The translations under genes and the position numbers were made by a program. Shown in pieces: positions 1 through 8,745 of a stretch of DNA of 64,000 nt. This DNA comes from a virus: positions 295,045 through 359,044 of IMG/VR virus record IMGVR_UViG_3300035698_035310; one strand, 5' to 3'. A model generated the notes under the pieces. That model saw only the letters and a list, made by a program, of their open reading frames with translations. It ran no database searches and was not told the origin of the DNA. Each line of letters starts with the position of its first letter. Position 1 is the first letter of the stretch.

Positions 1-1073
1 TTAATAAACAAATAGCATTCCGTGATCAACGACAATTGATTAAAAAGATTTTGCTTAACAGTTTGTATGGTGCGTTACTTAATCCATATTGTAGATTTTT
101 TGATCAACGTATGGGACAGTCAGTTACATTAACTGGGCGTTGTATTACCAAACACATGATGTCAAAAATGAATGAAATATTTACCGGTGAATATGATCAT
201 GAAGGTGAATCGATAATTTATGGCGATACTGATTCTGCATATTTCTCCGCGTATCCAATTTTCAAAGATATAAAAGATTTTGACTGGTCTGCGGATAATA
301 TAATTGAATTATATGATACCGTATCAAGTCAAATGAATGAATCGTTTCCGGGTTATATGGTAGATGCGTTTCATACATCATTAGAAAACGGAAAGATAAT
401 TGAAGCAGGGCGCGAAGTTATTGCACAGAAAGGTGTATTCATTAAAAAGAAACGTTATGCTTTATTATGTAATGATATTGAAGGTAGACGTTTTGATCAA
501 GGTGATGAACCAGGAAAAATGAAAGCGATGGGCGTTGAACTTAAACGTTCTGATACACCCGCAAGCATTCAAGTGTTTCTAAAAGACACATTAATGATGG
601 CACTATCTGGTTCCAGCGAAGAAGAAATTAGATTATACATTAAAGATTTCCGTGAAGATTTTAGATCATGGGATGGATGGAATAAAGGCGCACCAAAACG
701 CGTCAACAATCTTACAGAAAAAGTCGATAAAGAAAAAACGTTGGGAATGAGAACCAGCATGGCAGGACATCAACGTGCATCAATGGCATGGAATGATTTA
801 AGAAAGAAATTCAATGACCATTATAGCATGGAAATACAAGATGGATTCAAAGTGGTTGTATGTAAACTGAAAAAAAATCCATTAGGAATAACAAGTGTCG
901 CATATCCAGTTGATCAGGAACACTTACCAGAGTGGTTTAAAGAGTTGCCGTTTGATCACGATTTGATGGAAGAAGGCATGATAGATAAAAAAATAGAAAA
1001 TATTCTTGGTGTACTTAAGTGGAAACTTAAACGCGCTGAAGATGATACAACATGGGATAATATTTTTTCATAA
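1..1073 (+). CDS. DNA polymerase family B, C-terminal part (5' end outside window)
   Basis: This is the replicative DNA polymerase of the T4 gp43 type, and it copies the phage genome. Only about 356 residues are visible because the frame is open to the left edge. The ttg at 36 is not a real start. The palm motif B (KILLNSLYGA) lies at nt 48-77. The catalytic motif C YGDTDS, carrying the metal-binding aspartates, follows about 50 residues later. The rest would be palm and thumb. The sliding clamp gene follows immediately, as expected for a T4-like replication module. The N-terminal exonuclease domain cannot be assessed here. The family assignment is firm; the exact subgroup is not. Confidence 0.95.
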   Translation, partial: NKQIAFRDQRQLIKKILLNSLYGALLNPYCRFFDQRMGQSVTLTGRCITKHMMSKMNEIFTGEYDHEGESIIYGDTDSAYFSAYPIFKDIKDFDWSADNIIELYDTVSSQMNESFPGYMVDAFHTSLENGKIIEAGREVIAQKGVFIKKKRYALLCNDIEGRRFDQGDEPGKMKAMGVELKRSDTPASIQVFLKDTLMMALSGSSEEEIRLYIKDFREDFRSWDGWNKGAPKRVNNLTEKVDKEKTLGMRTSMAGHQRASMAWNDLRKKFNDHYSMEIQDGFKVVVCKLKKNPLGITSVAYPVDQEHLPEWFKELPFDHDLMEEGMIDKKIENILGVLKWKLKRAEDDTTWDNIFS

Positions 1074-1141
1074 TAAAAGAATAATATTGCAATAATAACA
1101 ACAATGATTTATATTATATAAACACTTAGAGGAATAGAATA

Positions 1142-1933
1142 ATGATACTTAACTACTTACGTGATATTGTAAAATACACAACTAAACTTGGTGCGAACTC
1201 AGTTAAAATATCCGGCGACAACGGCGTTGTAACAGTTGAAGCATGCGACGAGACTAACAAAACGGTTGTAATCAAAGGCACCCTAATAAAACCATCACCG
1301 GATTTAGAAGGCATTTGCGGATTGAGCGATTTGGAATGGCTCACGAGTTATGTAAATGCTTATAAACACAAAGACGATGTTGCGACAGTTATTCGCAAAG
1401 AAAAGACATTCAATCAACAAATGAATGATAGCGATGGAAATGCATTGGTCGACGAGAACGGCGAAGTGAAAACAGAATCAATAACAAAAAACATGATTGA
1501 AGAAATTCATTTTGCACGTGGCACACAAATGAAGAATCAATATCGGGTTATGGATACCAGATTGTTACCGGAACAACCGAAGTTTGGCGGTTTGCCGTGG
1601 GCTATTGAAATTGAGCCAACCAAACAAGCCATTGATTTACTATCTACGCAATCAGGATTTGGCGTTGAAACAGAGTTCGGTGTTGTCACCGACGAGAATA
1701 CATTATATTTGACATTTGGCAGTTCTGCTGTTATCGAATTTGCATATGATGTTGAAGGCACACTTGATAAGCCATGGAGATGGGAAACTAAACGAGTATT
1801 GGATATATTAAAACTATCTAATGATGCTGAATGCAAAATGGGATTTTCAGACAAAGGTGCCATGCAAATAACATTAAATTCTGGATTGGCGGAATATAAT
1901 TATATAGTTCCCGCAAAAGCAAAAAGTAATTAA
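1142..1933 (+). CDS. Sliding clamp (gp45-like DNA polymerase processivity factor)
   Basis: Probable ring-shaped processivity clamp that tethers the polymerase to DNA and, in T4, also activates late transcription. The 263-residue length is a little over T4 gp45. The start MILNYLRDIVKYTTKLG, the mixed beta-rich sequence and the position directly after the polymerase all fit. A polar insertion around residues 90-115, rich in D, N and E, may explain the extra length. The SD is gaggaat before the ATG. The call rests partly on gene order, since clamps are poorly conserved. A structure prediction would settle it. Confidence 0.75.
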   Translation: MILNYLRDIVKYTTKLGANSVKISGDNGVVTVEACDETNKTVVIKGTLIKPSPDLEGICGLSDLEWLTSYVNAYKHKDDVATVIRKEKTFNQQMNDSDGNALVDENGEVKTESITKNMIEEIHFARGTQMKNQYRVMDTRLLPEQPKFGGLPWAIEIEPTKQAIDLLSTQSGFGVETEFGVVTDENTLYLTFGSSAVIEFAYDVEGTLDKPWRWETKRVLDILKLSNDAECKMGFSDKGAMQITLNSGLAEYNYIVPAKAKSN

Positions 1934-1938
1934 ATCAC

Positions 1939-2583
1939 ATGAAAAGAACACATCAAGCAGAAAAAATAAAAGATACCGAGGTTTTGGGTATGCCAGAATC
2001 GGCAAAAGAAATGGTAGCAGTAGGTTCAGAAAAACATCAAGGGTTGATGAATAACGGCGTCTATATATTAACTGGTGAAATAAACTCAGTATGTGCAGAA
2101 GATGTTCTCGGATATATATTAGAAGCAAATTTAAACCCACAATGTGATTGGGAATATATTACGATGATAATCAATAGCCCTGGTGGTTTTGTTTCTGATG
2201 GATTTGCGATAATTGACGCAATGTTTGGAAGTCACATACCAATAAAAACAGTTGGTATAGGCATGATTGCCAGTATGGGTTTACAGATATTTCTAGCTGG
2301 TCAAGAAGGATCAAGAATGTTAACGCCCAACTGTATGATATTAAGCCATCAATTTACTGGTGGTGCCTATGGTAAAGAGCATGAATTGGTTGCGGCACAA
2401 ACCGAACAACATATATTGTCTGATAATATCATGAGACATTATAAACGCACCACGGGTATGTCTAAAGACGATATTAGAAAATATTTATTGCCCCCCGAGG
2501 ACGTATGGCTTACCGCGAAAGACGCTAAGAAATATGGCATATGTGATGTTATAAAAGACTTAAAACCAAAAATATTACTATAG
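1939..2583 (+). CDS. Divergent ClpP-like serine protease
   Basis: Member of the ClpP/crotonase-fold protease family. The fold is shown by INSPGG at residues 79-83, GMIASMG with the likely nucleophile Ser112, LSHQF with His137, and EDVWLT with a candidate Asp188. These match the Ser-His-Asp triad of ClpP. The N-terminal 35 residues are charged and unlike cellular ClpP. In phages such genes can be prohead proteases or modify the host Clp system. A second, much more canonical ClpP is encoded at 29784-30410. The gene ends in TAG and the next ORF happens to continue in the same frame three codons later, but that ORF has its own SD. Confidence 0.88.
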   Translation: MKRTHQAEKIKDTEVLGMPESAKEMVAVGSEKHQGLMNNGVYILTGEINSVCAEDVLGYILEANLNPQCDWEYITMIINSPGGFVSDGFAIIDAMFGSHIPIKTVGIGMIASMGLQIFLAGQEGSRMLTPNCMILSHQFTGGAYGKEHELVAAQTEQHILSDNIMRHYKRTTGMSKDDIRKYLLPPEDVWLTAKDAKKYGICDVIKDLKPKILL

Positions 2584-2592
2584 GAAACAATT

Positions 2593-3075
2593 ATGTCTTA
2601 CAATGTACCATCAGCATCAGCGGCAAAAACTAGTTCAATGGATGGACCAGGGATAGATTTTCAATCACTTATTGATAAATCAAGAAAAATGGGATTAACA
2701 CCAGATATTCGCGATATGATTATTTCATTTGAAGATTGTAAAAATATTTTAAAAGCTAAAGAAGTTGAATTAGATACGCTACAAGCTATAGTAATGGAAA
2801 GCGATGATGAAAATATATCTACATTGCGAGAGGAATTATTTATTGTCGCAAAATTATTATATTCAGATGTAATCGAAGATGTAATAAAACGAGAAGTAAA
2901 TGATACAGAAGTGAAAATGGATAATCACTTTGACATTAACGAGAAGTCAGTAGCGGCGGATGTTACATCTTGGAATATCATAAATCGTATTTCTGAGTAT
3001 AGACGGAAACGCCGCATATATAGCGAAAATCTTACTAAAATAAAAAAGAGATTGAAAGAAAACGTAGGATTATGA
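2593..3075 (+). CDS. Hypothetical protein, helical
   Basis: I do not recognise this 160-residue protein. It begins with a Ser/Ala-rich low-complexity tail, followed by predicted helices with alternating acidic and basic stretches. The C-terminus is very basic (residues about 130-158), which could allow nucleic-acid binding. It has a start ATG with upstream aggaaac and sits 9 nt behind the ClpP-like gene, so the two are probably co-transcribed. No catalytic motif is visible. Confidence 0.7.
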   Translation: MSYNVPSASAAKTSSMDGPGIDFQSLIDKSRKMGLTPDIRDMIISFEDCKNILKAKEVELDTLQAIVMESDDENISTLREELFIVAKLLYSDVIEDVIKREVNDTEVKMDNHFDINEKSVAADVTSWNIINRISEYRRKRRIYSENLTKIKKRLKENVGL

Positions 3076-3116
3076 TAAATATATTATAAATCCCTTACAT
3101 TTTGGAGGCTAACGCC

Positions 3117-4067
3117 ATGAAGTTAATACCATTTGGTACAACTCTAGCTGGTCTCACCCTTAAAGGAAATCAGCGTGATGTAGCAGAAGCACATTACAAC
3201 CTTGATGGTGAATCACTAGAACGTCGATTAATTGAGTTGAATGAAATATTCACCACTGAAGTCAGAAAATTAAAGTTATTAGAGTTAGATTATGAGTATG
3301 ATCACATAAATGAATATGTTTATCATACTCAAATGTTAAAATTGAAGACAACCACTGGCACTGAATTAGATTTAGCATTATGTGATCTCGATTTTGAATA
3401 TGATAAAATTGACGCTTATAGTCATGCTATACTTAGAGCAAATATATTATATTCAGAAGCAGAATTAACACAAGAAAAACTCAAAATTGATTTGAAATAT
3501 GAAAAAATATCACAAGAAGAATATGATATTGAAGATGTCAAATTAACTTTATCAGATGATGAACTAGAAATAGAACTTTTAAACATTGAAAGAAAATATA
3601 AACATATTACAAAAGAAGAATATGATTATAAAATGGTTGAAGTTAAATATAGAAATTCTGCTCATGATACAGATTTGCCATTTGCTAGATACGAACTTGA
3701 TAAAAAATATGGTAAATTAACTGAAAAAGAATTTGATAAAGCTGTATATTCACTTGGTAATAGACCATGGGTTGATATAGTTCGCAGTGAATATAAAGAT
3801 GATGAAAAATCCGATGGGTTTACGTTTGAATTGGATTGGAATGATGCATTTGTAAAAATGTTGCGTTCAGAAGGTTATAACGGCGGCACAGACGAAGCAA
3901 TTGTTGAGCAGTGGTTTGAAGATAAATCGCTTGATACATACTTGGGGGTTCTTTCAGAACAATTAGATGAAATTGGTGATGACCCTGAAGATGCACACAA
4001 AGTTAGACCGGGTAGTAATAAAACGTTTCGAGAACAACTCGAAGATAAAAAATCTAGACATTCATAA
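3117..4067 (+). CDS. Hypothetical protein with five ~34-residue helical repeats
   Basis: Unrecognised protein of 316 residues. The start is the ATG at 3117, which has the SD ggaggc 7 nt upstream; the in-frame ttg at 3102 lies before this SD. Residues 55-212 contain five copies of a short unit resembling YxKITxEEYD, with conserved aromatic positions near 60, 95, 128, 161 and 198. The units look like short helical hairpins, similar in style to SHOCT repeats. The C-terminal third is a different acidic domain rich in Trp and Gly. The repeats suggest a scaffold or protein-binding role, which is inference only. Confidence 0.75.
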   Translation: MKLIPFGTTLAGLTLKGNQRDVAEAHYNLDGESLERRLIELNEIFTTEVRKLKLLELDYEYDHINEYVYHTQMLKLKTTTGTELDLALCDLDFEYDKIDAYSHAILRANILYSEAELTQEKLKIDLKYEKISQEEYDIEDVKLTLSDDELEIELLNIERKYKHITKEEYDYKMVEVKYRNSAHDTDLPFARYELDKKYGKLTEKEFDKAVYSLGNRPWVDIVRSEYKDDEKSDGFTFELDWNDAFVKMLRSEGYNGGTDEAIVEQWFEDKSLDTYLGVLSEQLDEIGDDPEDAHKVRPGSNKTFREQLEDKKSRHS

Positions 4068-4081
4068 CATAAAGAAAATAA

Positions 4082-5104
4082 ATGACCGATAAAAAAACAT
4101 TTTTAATAATAGATACCAGCAACATGATGTATCGCGCCAGACATGCGTCTAATAGCGGTGATATATGGGATACGATTGGTGTTACCATTCATATCATGTT
4201 GAATAGCATACGCAAAAGTTGGATTAAATCACAGGCGACACACGTGGTATTTTGTCTTGAAGGTAAAAGTTGGCGTCGGGCTATATATGAGCCATACAAA
4301 GCCAACCGTGATGCCCTAAAGGCGGCTAAAACACCAGATGAACTAGAAGAAGATAAACTATTTTATGAAGGCGTTAATGGGTTCATTGATTTTATAACAA
4401 ATCAAACTAATTGCACGGTATTACAAAACGAATTATGTGAAGCAGATGATTTAATTGCACGATTTGTGCAAAAACATCCTACTGACGATCATGTAATAAT
4501 ATCGGGCGATACTGATTTTATACAGTTGTTAGCAAGCAATGTTACTATATATGACGGCGTTAAAGAAATAATTCTTAAACAAGATGGTATATATAACGAA
4601 CGAGATAAACGTTTGCATTTTAACGTTAAATCCAATACAAAAATAAAAGTCGGTTTCCCTGTTAAGAAAAACGAAGAAGAAATATACGACAACGAGTGGA
4701 TTGAGTGGGCATTATTTTTAAAGTTTGTTCGAGGCGATCCTGGTGATAATGTGTTTAGTGCATATCCACGCGCCAATATCAAAAAAATAAGAGCAGCATT
4801 TGATGATAGACATGATAAAGGTTATAATTGGAATAATTTCATGTTACACCGATGGACTGATCATAAAAATAAAGATCATCGGGTTAAGGCTTGTTATGAA
4901 CGCAATAAAGAACTTATCGATCTGACCATGCAACCAATAGAAATAAAAATGATCATGGATGAAGTAATTGATGAAGCAACATTGCCACGTGGCAAAACCA
5001 AAATTGGATTACGTCTATTAAAATATGCTGGTATTAATGAACTCGTTAGAATATCCGACAATCCAGATAATTATGTCAAATTTCTTTCGGCAAAATATTA
5101 TTGA
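4082..5104 (+). CDS. 5'-3' exonuclease / flap endonuclease (T4 RNase H-like)
   Basis: Structure-specific nuclease expected to remove RNA primers and 5' flaps during lagging-strand synthesis. Metal-binding acidic motifs of the PIN/FEN superfamily are visible: IIDTSN at residues 9-14, FCLEGKSWRR near 56-65, EADDLI near 120-125, SGDTDF near 140-145 and VRGDPGDN near 215-222. The helix-hairpin-helix region follows. The length of 340 residues is close to T4 Rnh (305). It sits downstream of the clamp and the polymerase, consistent with a replication role. A TTGACA promoter overlaps its stop codon. Confidence 0.9.
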   Translation: MTDKKTFLIIDTSNMMYRARHASNSGDIWDTIGVTIHIMLNSIRKSWIKSQATHVVFCLEGKSWRRAIYEPYKANRDALKAAKTPDELEEDKLFYEGVNGFIDFITNQTNCTVLQNELCEADDLIARFVQKHPTDDHVIISGDTDFIQLLASNVTIYDGVKEIILKQDGIYNERDKRLHFNVKSNTKIKVGFPVKKNEEEIYDNEWIEWALFLKFVRGDPGDNVFSAYPRANIKKIRAAFDDRHDKGYNWNNFMLHRWTDHKNKDHRVKACYERNKELIDLTMQPIEIKMIMDEVIDEATLPRGKTKIGLRLLKYAGINELVRISDNPDNYVKFLSAKYY

Positions 5105-5129
5105 CATCTGAACAGAGAATCTATATTCT
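5101..5129 (+). promoter_or_regulatory. Sigma70-like promoter for the CYTH gene
   Basis: TTGACA at 5101-5106, a 17-nt spacer and TATTCT at 5124-5129. The -35 box overlaps the stop codon of the exonuclease gene. It would drive the gene starting at 5159. Confidence 0.65.
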
Positions 5130-5158
5130 ATACATACACACAATACATGGAGAATACG

Positions 5159-5800
5159 ATGGCAATAGAAAACGAACGAAAATATATTATCGATATGGAA
5201 TTGATTGATATAGATTCAATTACATTTGATTACGATGGCGAACATTACATGGTGACACAATCTTATGTTGACGATGGGAGAATTCGAAAAACCGAAAACA
5301 TAGATGGTTCTATTGATTATATATTTACATGGAAAAAAAGAAAAGATAATGGTTCGTGTATTGAAATAGAAACCATAATAACAATAGATGATTACATTGG
5401 TTTGTTGGCTGTGTCGACAAATACTATAACAAAATATCGAATTAAAATGATTCACGATGGCTTAGATTGGGATATAGATTTTTTATTCAAAGACAATGGT
5501 AAGTATGATCATTATCTTACGATAGCCGAAGTAGAAATGCCAGAAGATCAAGAAATACCAGAAAATTTGCCCTATTTTGTAAGTCGAAATTTAATATATT
5601 TAATTCCGCGCAATCTAGATGATTTATGGACGAATAAAAAATTAAGTGACATCGACTATACCAAACAATTGATTATAGATACATCATATAAAATACCAAA
5701 CACCCCAGTTGAAATATCGCCCGAAGCGAAAAAGAGAAGCGAGAAAATACTCGACGAGATTAGAACCAGAACAGCGGCAAAACAAGAAATTTATGGCTAG
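5159..5800 (+). CDS. CYTH domain phosphohydrolase (triphosphatase-like)
   Basis: Members of the CYTH superfamily hydrolyse triphosphates (thiamine triphosphate, inorganic triphosphate, RNA 5' ends) or act as adenylate cyclases inside a beta-barrel tunnel. The signature ExExK is E4-N-E6-R-K8. Downstream come GRIRKT, FTWKKRK, EIETIIT, TKYRIKM and AEVEMP, which match the alternating basic and acidic tunnel strands. The start is set at 5159 by the SD ggag; an upstream in-frame atg at 5147 overlaps that SD. The last 8 nt overlap the next gene. The true substrate cannot be told from sequence. Confidence 0.85.
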   Translation: MAIENERKYIIDMELIDIDSITFDYDGEHYMVTQSYVDDGRIRKTENIDGSIDYIFTWKKRKDNGSCIEIETIITIDDYIGLLAVSTNTITKYRIKMIHDGLDWDIDFLFKDNGKYDHYLTIAEVEMPEDQEIPENLPYFVSRNLIYLIPRNLDDLWTNKKLSDIDYTKQLIIDTSYKIPNTPVEISPEAKKRSEKILDEIRTRTAAKQEIYG

Positions 5801-6200
5801 ACCTAAACCACAATTCAATCGATATCATCATTCTATATGTTTTCCAAACGAGTTAAATAAAATGATGATAGAATATATAAATTCATTCACAGACGATATT
5901 GATCTTACATCACACGCCGCTGAACAAATGTCTGATCAAAAAGACCCACGTGGATATATCCCCTTGCCAACATCTGGCGAATTGCTCGATAACTCCAATA
6001 AATTAATAGAAATATATGAACGATTAGATAAACCAGGGAGAATACAAAAAGCAGTTATACGTGTTGGTCATTTAAGTGAAAAGTATGATTACACTTATGT
6101 TGTTGCACGTGATGGTGTTATAGTTACATCATGGATCAACGACAAAGGCGACAATCATCGATTAACAAACACTGCTAATAATTATATACAACGATCATAA
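5793..6200 (+). CDS. Hypothetical protein, possible toxin-like fold
   Basis: This 135-residue protein starts at the ATG overlapping the end of the CYTH gene by 8 nt, implying translational coupling. The order HAAEQM (near residue 40), then a Lys/Arg-rich strand, then YTYVVARDGVIVTSW resembles small BECR or DUF4258-type domains. That resemblance is weak, and no active site is certain. An extended in-frame start at 5709 would overlap the CYTH gene by 92 nt and is unlikely. Confidence 0.65.
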   Translation: MARPKPQFNRYHHSICFPNELNKMMIEYINSFTDDIDLTSHAAEQMSDQKDPRGYIPLPTSGELLDNSNKLIEIYERLDKPGRIQKAVIRVGHLSEKYDYTYVVARDGVIVTSWINDKGDNHRLTNTANNYIQRS

Positions 6201-6269
6201 AAATATACGATCATTTCATATCACCACCAACTGACTAAATACTTGCATAATATAATAGGAGTTTTTATT

Positions 6270-7370
6270 ATGCAAGTAGATATGCATTTTTATGGAGTTT
6301 TTTGTATGGCTCGTGCAGCGGGAATGAACCGCGAAGCAGCTAAAACAATAGCATATGCCTCACAATACGTTGACGATTCTAACCTTACTGAAACCAATAC
6401 TCACGATAATGGTGGTAAAATAATATCTGAAGCAACTGCCCATCACACCACCGATATTAAAAATATAAATCATAACGATCAACGTTATATATGGGTTCCA
6501 TTTCATTTTTATCCAAGCGGGGTTGGTGTGAAATTCACTGACAAATTAGTTTGTCAAAAAGATTCAACATCTGTTAACGAAATGGTTGATAACCATATCA
6601 ACCAAGACAAATCCTACATATTGGAATTAATGGGAATTGCGGCACACGTATATGCTGACACGTTTTCACATTATGGTTTCTCTGGCGTTAGTTCCAGAAG
6701 TAATAGAGTGGTAGGTGAAACCATAAAATTGTATGGATTGCCACCAACACTTGAAGCCCTTTTAGGTAAAAAAGTAGCAAGATGGTTTGGTCGTTACGGT
6801 AAACAGGGTGGATTGATGTCTAATATTAGAACATTGATTAGTGATGGAGCAGAACTTGCAACTGGCGCATTAGGTCATGGCGGGGTATCTATATATCCAG
6901 ACCAGCCATATTTAAAATGGGAATTTGAATACGAATTCAAAAATCCAAATCGTAACGATTATTCAGAACGTGATAATCAAGTGACATTTTTAGAAGCATG
7001 TGTTAAACTATATGAAATGTTTACCAAATTTTTAAATGCGCACCCCGAATATAAAGAAGATGGAGTTCGAATAGAAATAGAAAAAATAATACCACATCTA
7101 AAGGAAATACTAAAAACTGAAGGTGGTAAAGATGAACGAATGGAAAAATGGAAAAAATACGCCGCAGATAATTTATTATATAATGGTGATGGAGAAATAG
7201 ACACTTATGATTCAGAAGATTGGCATAATCAATATGAAGATTTTTCTAAGTTGACAAACCATGACGAATTTGCTAATATGAACATATACAAATTCTTCCA
7301 AGCCGCAAGTTATCATAAACATACGGTGTTGAGAGAATTATTACCGAAACATGGGATAATTGTTATATGA
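6270..7370 (+). CDS. DUF6765 family protein (possible zinc phospholipase-like hydrolase)
   Basis: The N-terminus is distinctive of DUF6765: MQVDMHFYGVFCMARAAG followed by IAYASQYVDD at about residues 25-35. The region MGIAAHVYADTFSHYGF near residue 125 carries the His/Asp pattern of the zinc-dependent phospholipase C / S1-P1 nuclease superfamily. The start at 6270 follows the SD aggag. The 366 residues include a polar C-terminal half with little similarity to anything I know. The role in a phage is unknown. Lipid or nucleotide hydrolysis is possible by family, but not shown. It overlaps the next gene as ATGA. Confidence 0.8.
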   Translation: MQVDMHFYGVFCMARAAGMNREAAKTIAYASQYVDDSNLTETNTHDNGGKIISEATAHHTTDIKNINHNDQRYIWVPFHFYPSGVGVKFTDKLVCQKDSTSVNEMVDNHINQDKSYILELMGIAAHVYADTFSHYGFSGVSSRSNRVVGETIKLYGLPPTLEALLGKKVARWFGRYGKQGGLMSNIRTLISDGAELATGALGHGGVSIYPDQPYLKWEFEYEFKNPNRNDYSERDNQVTFLEACVKLYEMFTKFLNAHPEYKEDGVRIEIEKIIPHLKEILKTEGGKDERMEKWKKYAADNLLYNGDGEIDTYDSEDWHNQYEDFSKLTNHDEFANMNIYKFFQAASYHKHTVLRELLPKHGIIVI

Positions 7371-7828
7371 TTAATGCAGAACCAATGACTGAGAAAAGTT
7401 GGATTTTATATGAAAAAACAACTCGTAAAGGATTGATGCGACTAACGAACGATGAAGAATATACAATATTAGGTGGACCAAATGCTGGCAAATATCCAGA
7501 TTTAAAATCATTAACTGATAAATTAGGTGAAGTTACATTTGGAAAAATAAAAGCATCCGCCGTTCAAGAAAAAGAAATAGTCGGTGAATATCCGATAAAA
7601 CATGATACATATCATGAAGTAGAATCGATAGATTCACTTAGTTTATATACGAAAAAAGAAGGCAGTAAAGACGTATATGCTGCTGGATATTTTAGTGTAA
7701 ACAGTAAAGGCAAATGGCAGACGTCATTCAGCCCCCGTTATAAGTCACTAGAAGATAATGAATATCATGGCCCATTCAAATCTAAAATGGAAGCAGATCA
7801 AGAAACCAAAATGGAAAATAATAAATGA
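7367..7828 (+). CDS. Hypothetical protein
   Basis: A 153-residue protein that I do not recognise. It starts inside the stop of the DUF6765 gene (ATGA) and its own stop overlaps the next start in the same way, so the three are translationally coupled. The sequence is mixed alpha/beta, rich in Lys and Glu, with two short aromatic strands near the end (FSVNSKGKWQTSFSPRY). No motif indicates an enzyme. Confidence 0.65.
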   Translation: MINAEPMTEKSWILYEKTTRKGLMRLTNDEEYTILGGPNAGKYPDLKSLTDKLGEVTFGKIKASAVQEKEIVGEYPIKHDTYHEVESIDSLSLYTKKEGSKDVYAAGYFSVNSKGKWQTSFSPRYKSLEDNEYHGPFKSKMEADQETKMENNK

Positions 7829-8055
7829 GTGCAGTAGAAACATTTATGGCTAAAACCACTGCTGCAACCAAAGCACGTAGCAAAGACATTCGCATTTCTT
7901 TACAAGAAGCACAATTATTGTCATCTGAACTTGCATCCATGTTGGCAAAAGAAAATAAATTACTTAGTAAGATAGTTACGTTACAAGACAATATAACCGT
8001 TGTTGCCCCAACGCCAACTGGCGACATGGTGATGGACGGAGGGTCGTTTAAATAA
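7825..8055 (+). CDS. Small coiled-coil hypothetical protein
   Basis: A 76-residue protein starting in an ATGA overlap. The central segment, residues about 20-55, is a continuous amphipathic helix with heptad-like Leu spacing. A flexible tail rich in Thr, Pro and Gly follows. Function is unknown. It may be an accessory or assembly factor that dimerises, which is inference from the coiled coil. Confidence 0.6.
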   Translation: MSAVETFMAKTTAATKARSKDIRISLQEAQLLSSELASMLAKENKLLSKIVTLQDNITVVAPTPTGDMVMDGGSFK

Positions 8056-8068
8056 TAGGAGATCACAA

Positions 8069-8266
8069 GTGCCAAAATATCAAGTAAATGTATATGAAAC
8101 ATTTCGCGTTAAACATGCCGCTGTTGTAGAAGCAGATAATGAACAAGATGCAATAACCAAATTACATAAAGATGAATACAAAATATTTGAGAAAGGAAAC
8201 TCTGATCATTATGAACCAGTATTCGAAGTTGATACCTCAAGTATAATTGAGAATGACCTCCTATGA
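8069..8266 (+). CDS. Small protein resembling DpnD/PcfM-type domain
   Basis: The start is GTG at 8069 with SD ataggagat. The 65 residues read as strand-strand-helix: YQVNVYETFRVKHAAVVEA then DNEQDAITKL. That order matches small DpnD/PcfM-like domains, in which a beta-strand pair is followed by a helix carrying E/D-x-A-I. The function of the family is unclear. The stop is followed by a structured leader for the next gene. Confidence 0.6.
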   Translation: MPKYQVNVYETFRVKHAAVVEADNEQDAITKLHKDEYKIFEKGNSDHYEPVFEVDTSSIIENDLL

Positions 8267-8293
8267 CCTATAAAATAAATCAACCACATATAC

Positions 8294-8338
8294 CCTTTAT
8301 CATACCCATGCCGGGGAGAGCCCGGCTCATGATAAAGG
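8294..8338 (+). promoter_or_regulatory. Two-part hairpin that covers the SD of the next gene
   Basis: CCTTTATCAT at 8294-8303 pairs perfectly with ATGATAAAGG at 8329-8338. Inside lies a second perfect hairpin, GCCGGG (8310-8315) with CCCGGC (8321-8326) and a 5-nt loop. The right arm includes most of the SD aaaggag that serves the ATG at 8348. The structure could therefore control translation. No poly-T follows, so it is not a typical terminator. Confidence 0.6.
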
Positions 8339-8347
8339 AGATTATAT

Positions 8348-8635
8348 ATGTATCAAGAGAAAAAACTCGAAAGAAGAAGACGTGACTACTTAAGAATGAA
8401 AGAACGTGCTAGACACGTTCAAGCCCGTTGGTGGGATACCCATCACACTGATCCTGACTTACATGACGCTGCAAGTAAGTTAGCCAACACTTTAAAATTA
8501 TGTTCATGTTCATTGTGTGGAAACCCACGCCGTGATAATGTTTATGGCGATACATTAACGATGCAAGAATTAAAAGCACTGGATGATTCAAAAGATCAGT
8601 TAAAATGTTTTTTAGAAGAAACGCTTGACATATAA
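8348..8635 (+). CDS. Small Cys/Arg-rich protein (CSCSLCGNPRR motif)
   Basis: A 95-residue protein with a very basic N-terminus (RRRRDYLRMKERAR) and the motif CSCSLCGNPRR at about residues 52-62. This motif occurs in a widespread family of tiny phage and bacterial proteins of unknown function. The cysteines could bind zinc. Translation depends on the SD at 8334-8340, which is partly buried in the upstream hairpin. A TTGACA promoter begins inside its last codons. Confidence 0.7.
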   Translation: MYQEKKLERRRRDYLRMKERARHVQARWWDTHHTDPDLHDAASKLANTLKLCSCSLCGNPRRDNVYGDTLTMQELKALDDSKDQLKCFLEETLDI

Positions 8636-8661
8636 ATATCATGTGTTATATTGTATAAATA
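8625..8661 (+). promoter_or_regulatory. Composite promoter: TTGACA / TATATT followed by TATAAATA
   Basis: TTGACA at 8625-8630, a 16-nt spacer and TATATT at 8647-8652. One base later comes the T4 late-promoter octamer TATAAATA at 8654-8661. The same arrangement occurs before pncB. It may serve both host sigma70 and a phage late sigma factor. Confidence 0.55.
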
Positions 8662-8745
8662 AGTTTAACGAATTAACCACTATTCAAGAAAGGAAATATT
8701 ATGTTGTAGATTAATACTGCTACCAAAGACGAAACCTTTGATCCC

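Noticed and set aside
1537-1863. Minus-strand ORF opposite the sliding clamp.
   Set aside because: Antisense shadow of a well-supported gene, without SD or recognisable domain.
2581-2596. TAG at the end of the first ClpP gene with the next ORF in the same frame, as a further amber read-through case.
   Set aside because: The downstream ORF has its own SD and a natural N-terminus, and ClpP is complete at the TAG.
8283-8340. Nested hairpin as a self-cleaving ribozyme.
   Set aside because: The conserved core strings of hammerhead or twister types are not present; only the stems are striking.
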